Shown piece after piece: positions 63,640-64,000 of a stretch of DNA of 64,000 nucleotides. Both the position numbers and the translations under genes were made by a program. Origin of the DNA: an uncultured Sphingorhabdus sp. (GTDB lineage Bacteria > Pseudomonadota > Alphaproteobacteria > Sphingomonadales > Sphingomonadaceae); assembly GCA_937873665.1 (NCBI GenBank), contig CALMYW010000516.1:1-64000 (forward strand), read 5' to 3'. Under the pieces are notes generated by a model that was given only the letters and a program-made list of their open reading frames with translations, was not told the origin of the DNA and did not search any database. The stretch's first letter is position 1; each line of letters opens with the position of its first letter.

Positions 63640-64000
63640 TCAGTTGTTCAGGCTGGCCAGACTGATCGGGAATTTGCGCGAGCAAAATTCACAATTGACG
63701 ACGATATCGCCTGCTTCATCTGCCATATCGGCGCGGTCGCTGGCCGGAAAGCGCGCAATGACATCGCGGATATGGTGCGGATCGCAACGGCAGCCTTTGG
63801 TCATCGGCTGCCCTTCAACAATCCTCACCTCCTGCTCCTCATGAAACAGCCGCCAGGCGATTTCTTCAAGCGGAAGCGCAGGATCGGCGAGCTCGTCGGG
63901 CTTGATTGTTTCTGAAAGGATGCGGACATGTTCCCAATCGGGATGCTCGCCACGCGCCTCAATACGCTCACGGCCTTCCTCGCCATCGGGCAGATGCTGC
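63640..64000 (-). CDS. hslO: Redox-regulated chaperone Hsp33, C-terminal part
   Basis: The 3' end of a minus-strand gene whose start lies beyond the window; the frame is open to base 64000. It encodes the zinc-binding C-terminus of Hsp33: KGCRCDPHH (CxC) and VNCEFCSRKF (CxxC). On oxidation the cysteines form disulfides and activate the holdase. Preceding residues (GRERIEARGEHPDWEHVRIL) match the linker region. About 120 residues are visible. Confidence 0.93.
   Translation of the reverse strand, partial: QHLPDGEEGRERIEARGEHPDWEHVRILSETIKPDELADPALPLEEIAWRLFHEEQEVRIVEGQPMTKGCRCDPHHIRDVIARFPASDRADMADEAGDIVVNCEFCSRKFPISLASLNN

Overview
The window is chromosomal DNA of an alphaproteobacterium, most likely a member of the Sphingomonadales (Sphingopyxis/Sphingorhabdus-like). 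Reasons: high-GC coding sequence (estimated by eye), a DksA with a reduced zinc site, a Ser/Gly-rich surface protein with a PAP-type C-terminal sorting-like tail, divergent hrcA-grpE and rph-rdgB-hemW arms, and several copies of short intergenic repeats of the kind that litter sphingomonad genomes. Genes are tightly packed on both strands with many 1-4 nt stop/start overlaps. I saw no tRNA, rRNA, CRISPR array, prophage or insertion sequence.

Layout. 1-9.9 kb: end of hslU, a GFA-fold enzyme, an M16 protease, CinA-like protein, methionine aminopeptidase, a nuclease with a zinc ribbon, argC, an NlpC/P60 protein and an M17 aminopeptidase. 9.9-16 kb: a lipoprotein, an EthA-like flavin monooxygenase with a palindromic operator, rimO, then a nitric-oxide-stress locus (NsrR-like Rrf2 regulator, group III truncated haemoglobin, membrane protein, DUF1971 protein). 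16-25.6 kb: surE, serS, the Ser/Gly-rich protein, dksA, an M48 protease, accA, xerD and a large exported protein. 25.6-33.7 kb: aroK-aroB, a CPA2 antiporter, an Fe-S scaffold-like gene, cvpA, radA, a DUF4189 protein and a nitroreductase. 33.9-44.7 kb: a patatin-like phospholipase, a TonB-C protein, a lysozyme-like protein, dnaJ, dnaK, a copper-chaperone operon and an indoleamine dioxygenase. 44.7-54 kb: MATE pump, CDP-alcohol phosphotransferase, grpE, hrcA, rph, rdgB, hemW, xerC. 54-64 kb: dedA, gshB, yraN, rsmI, an LpoA-like lipoprotein, tadA, an acyltransferase, a dienelactone hydrolase, a LytS/LytTR two-component system, a DUF3617 protein and the end of hslO.

How it works together. Protein quality control is a theme: HslU, DnaK, DnaJ, GrpE, HrcA, HslO and several peptidases. 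dnaK and grpE each carry a near-identical heat-shock (RpoH-type) promoter, CTTG-N17-CCTATAT. The most informative regulatory finds are two 11-1-11 inverted repeats of NsrR type between the Rrf2 gene and the haemoglobin operon, two 18-22 bp palindromes of TetR-operator shape (before the EthA-like and patatin genes), a CtrA-type box upstream of the sensor kinase operon, and a structured repeat whose hairpin contains the argC ribosome-binding site.

Limits: all family assignments are from reading motifs by eye, without database searches; start codons were chosen from ribosome-binding sites, overlaps and family lengths.
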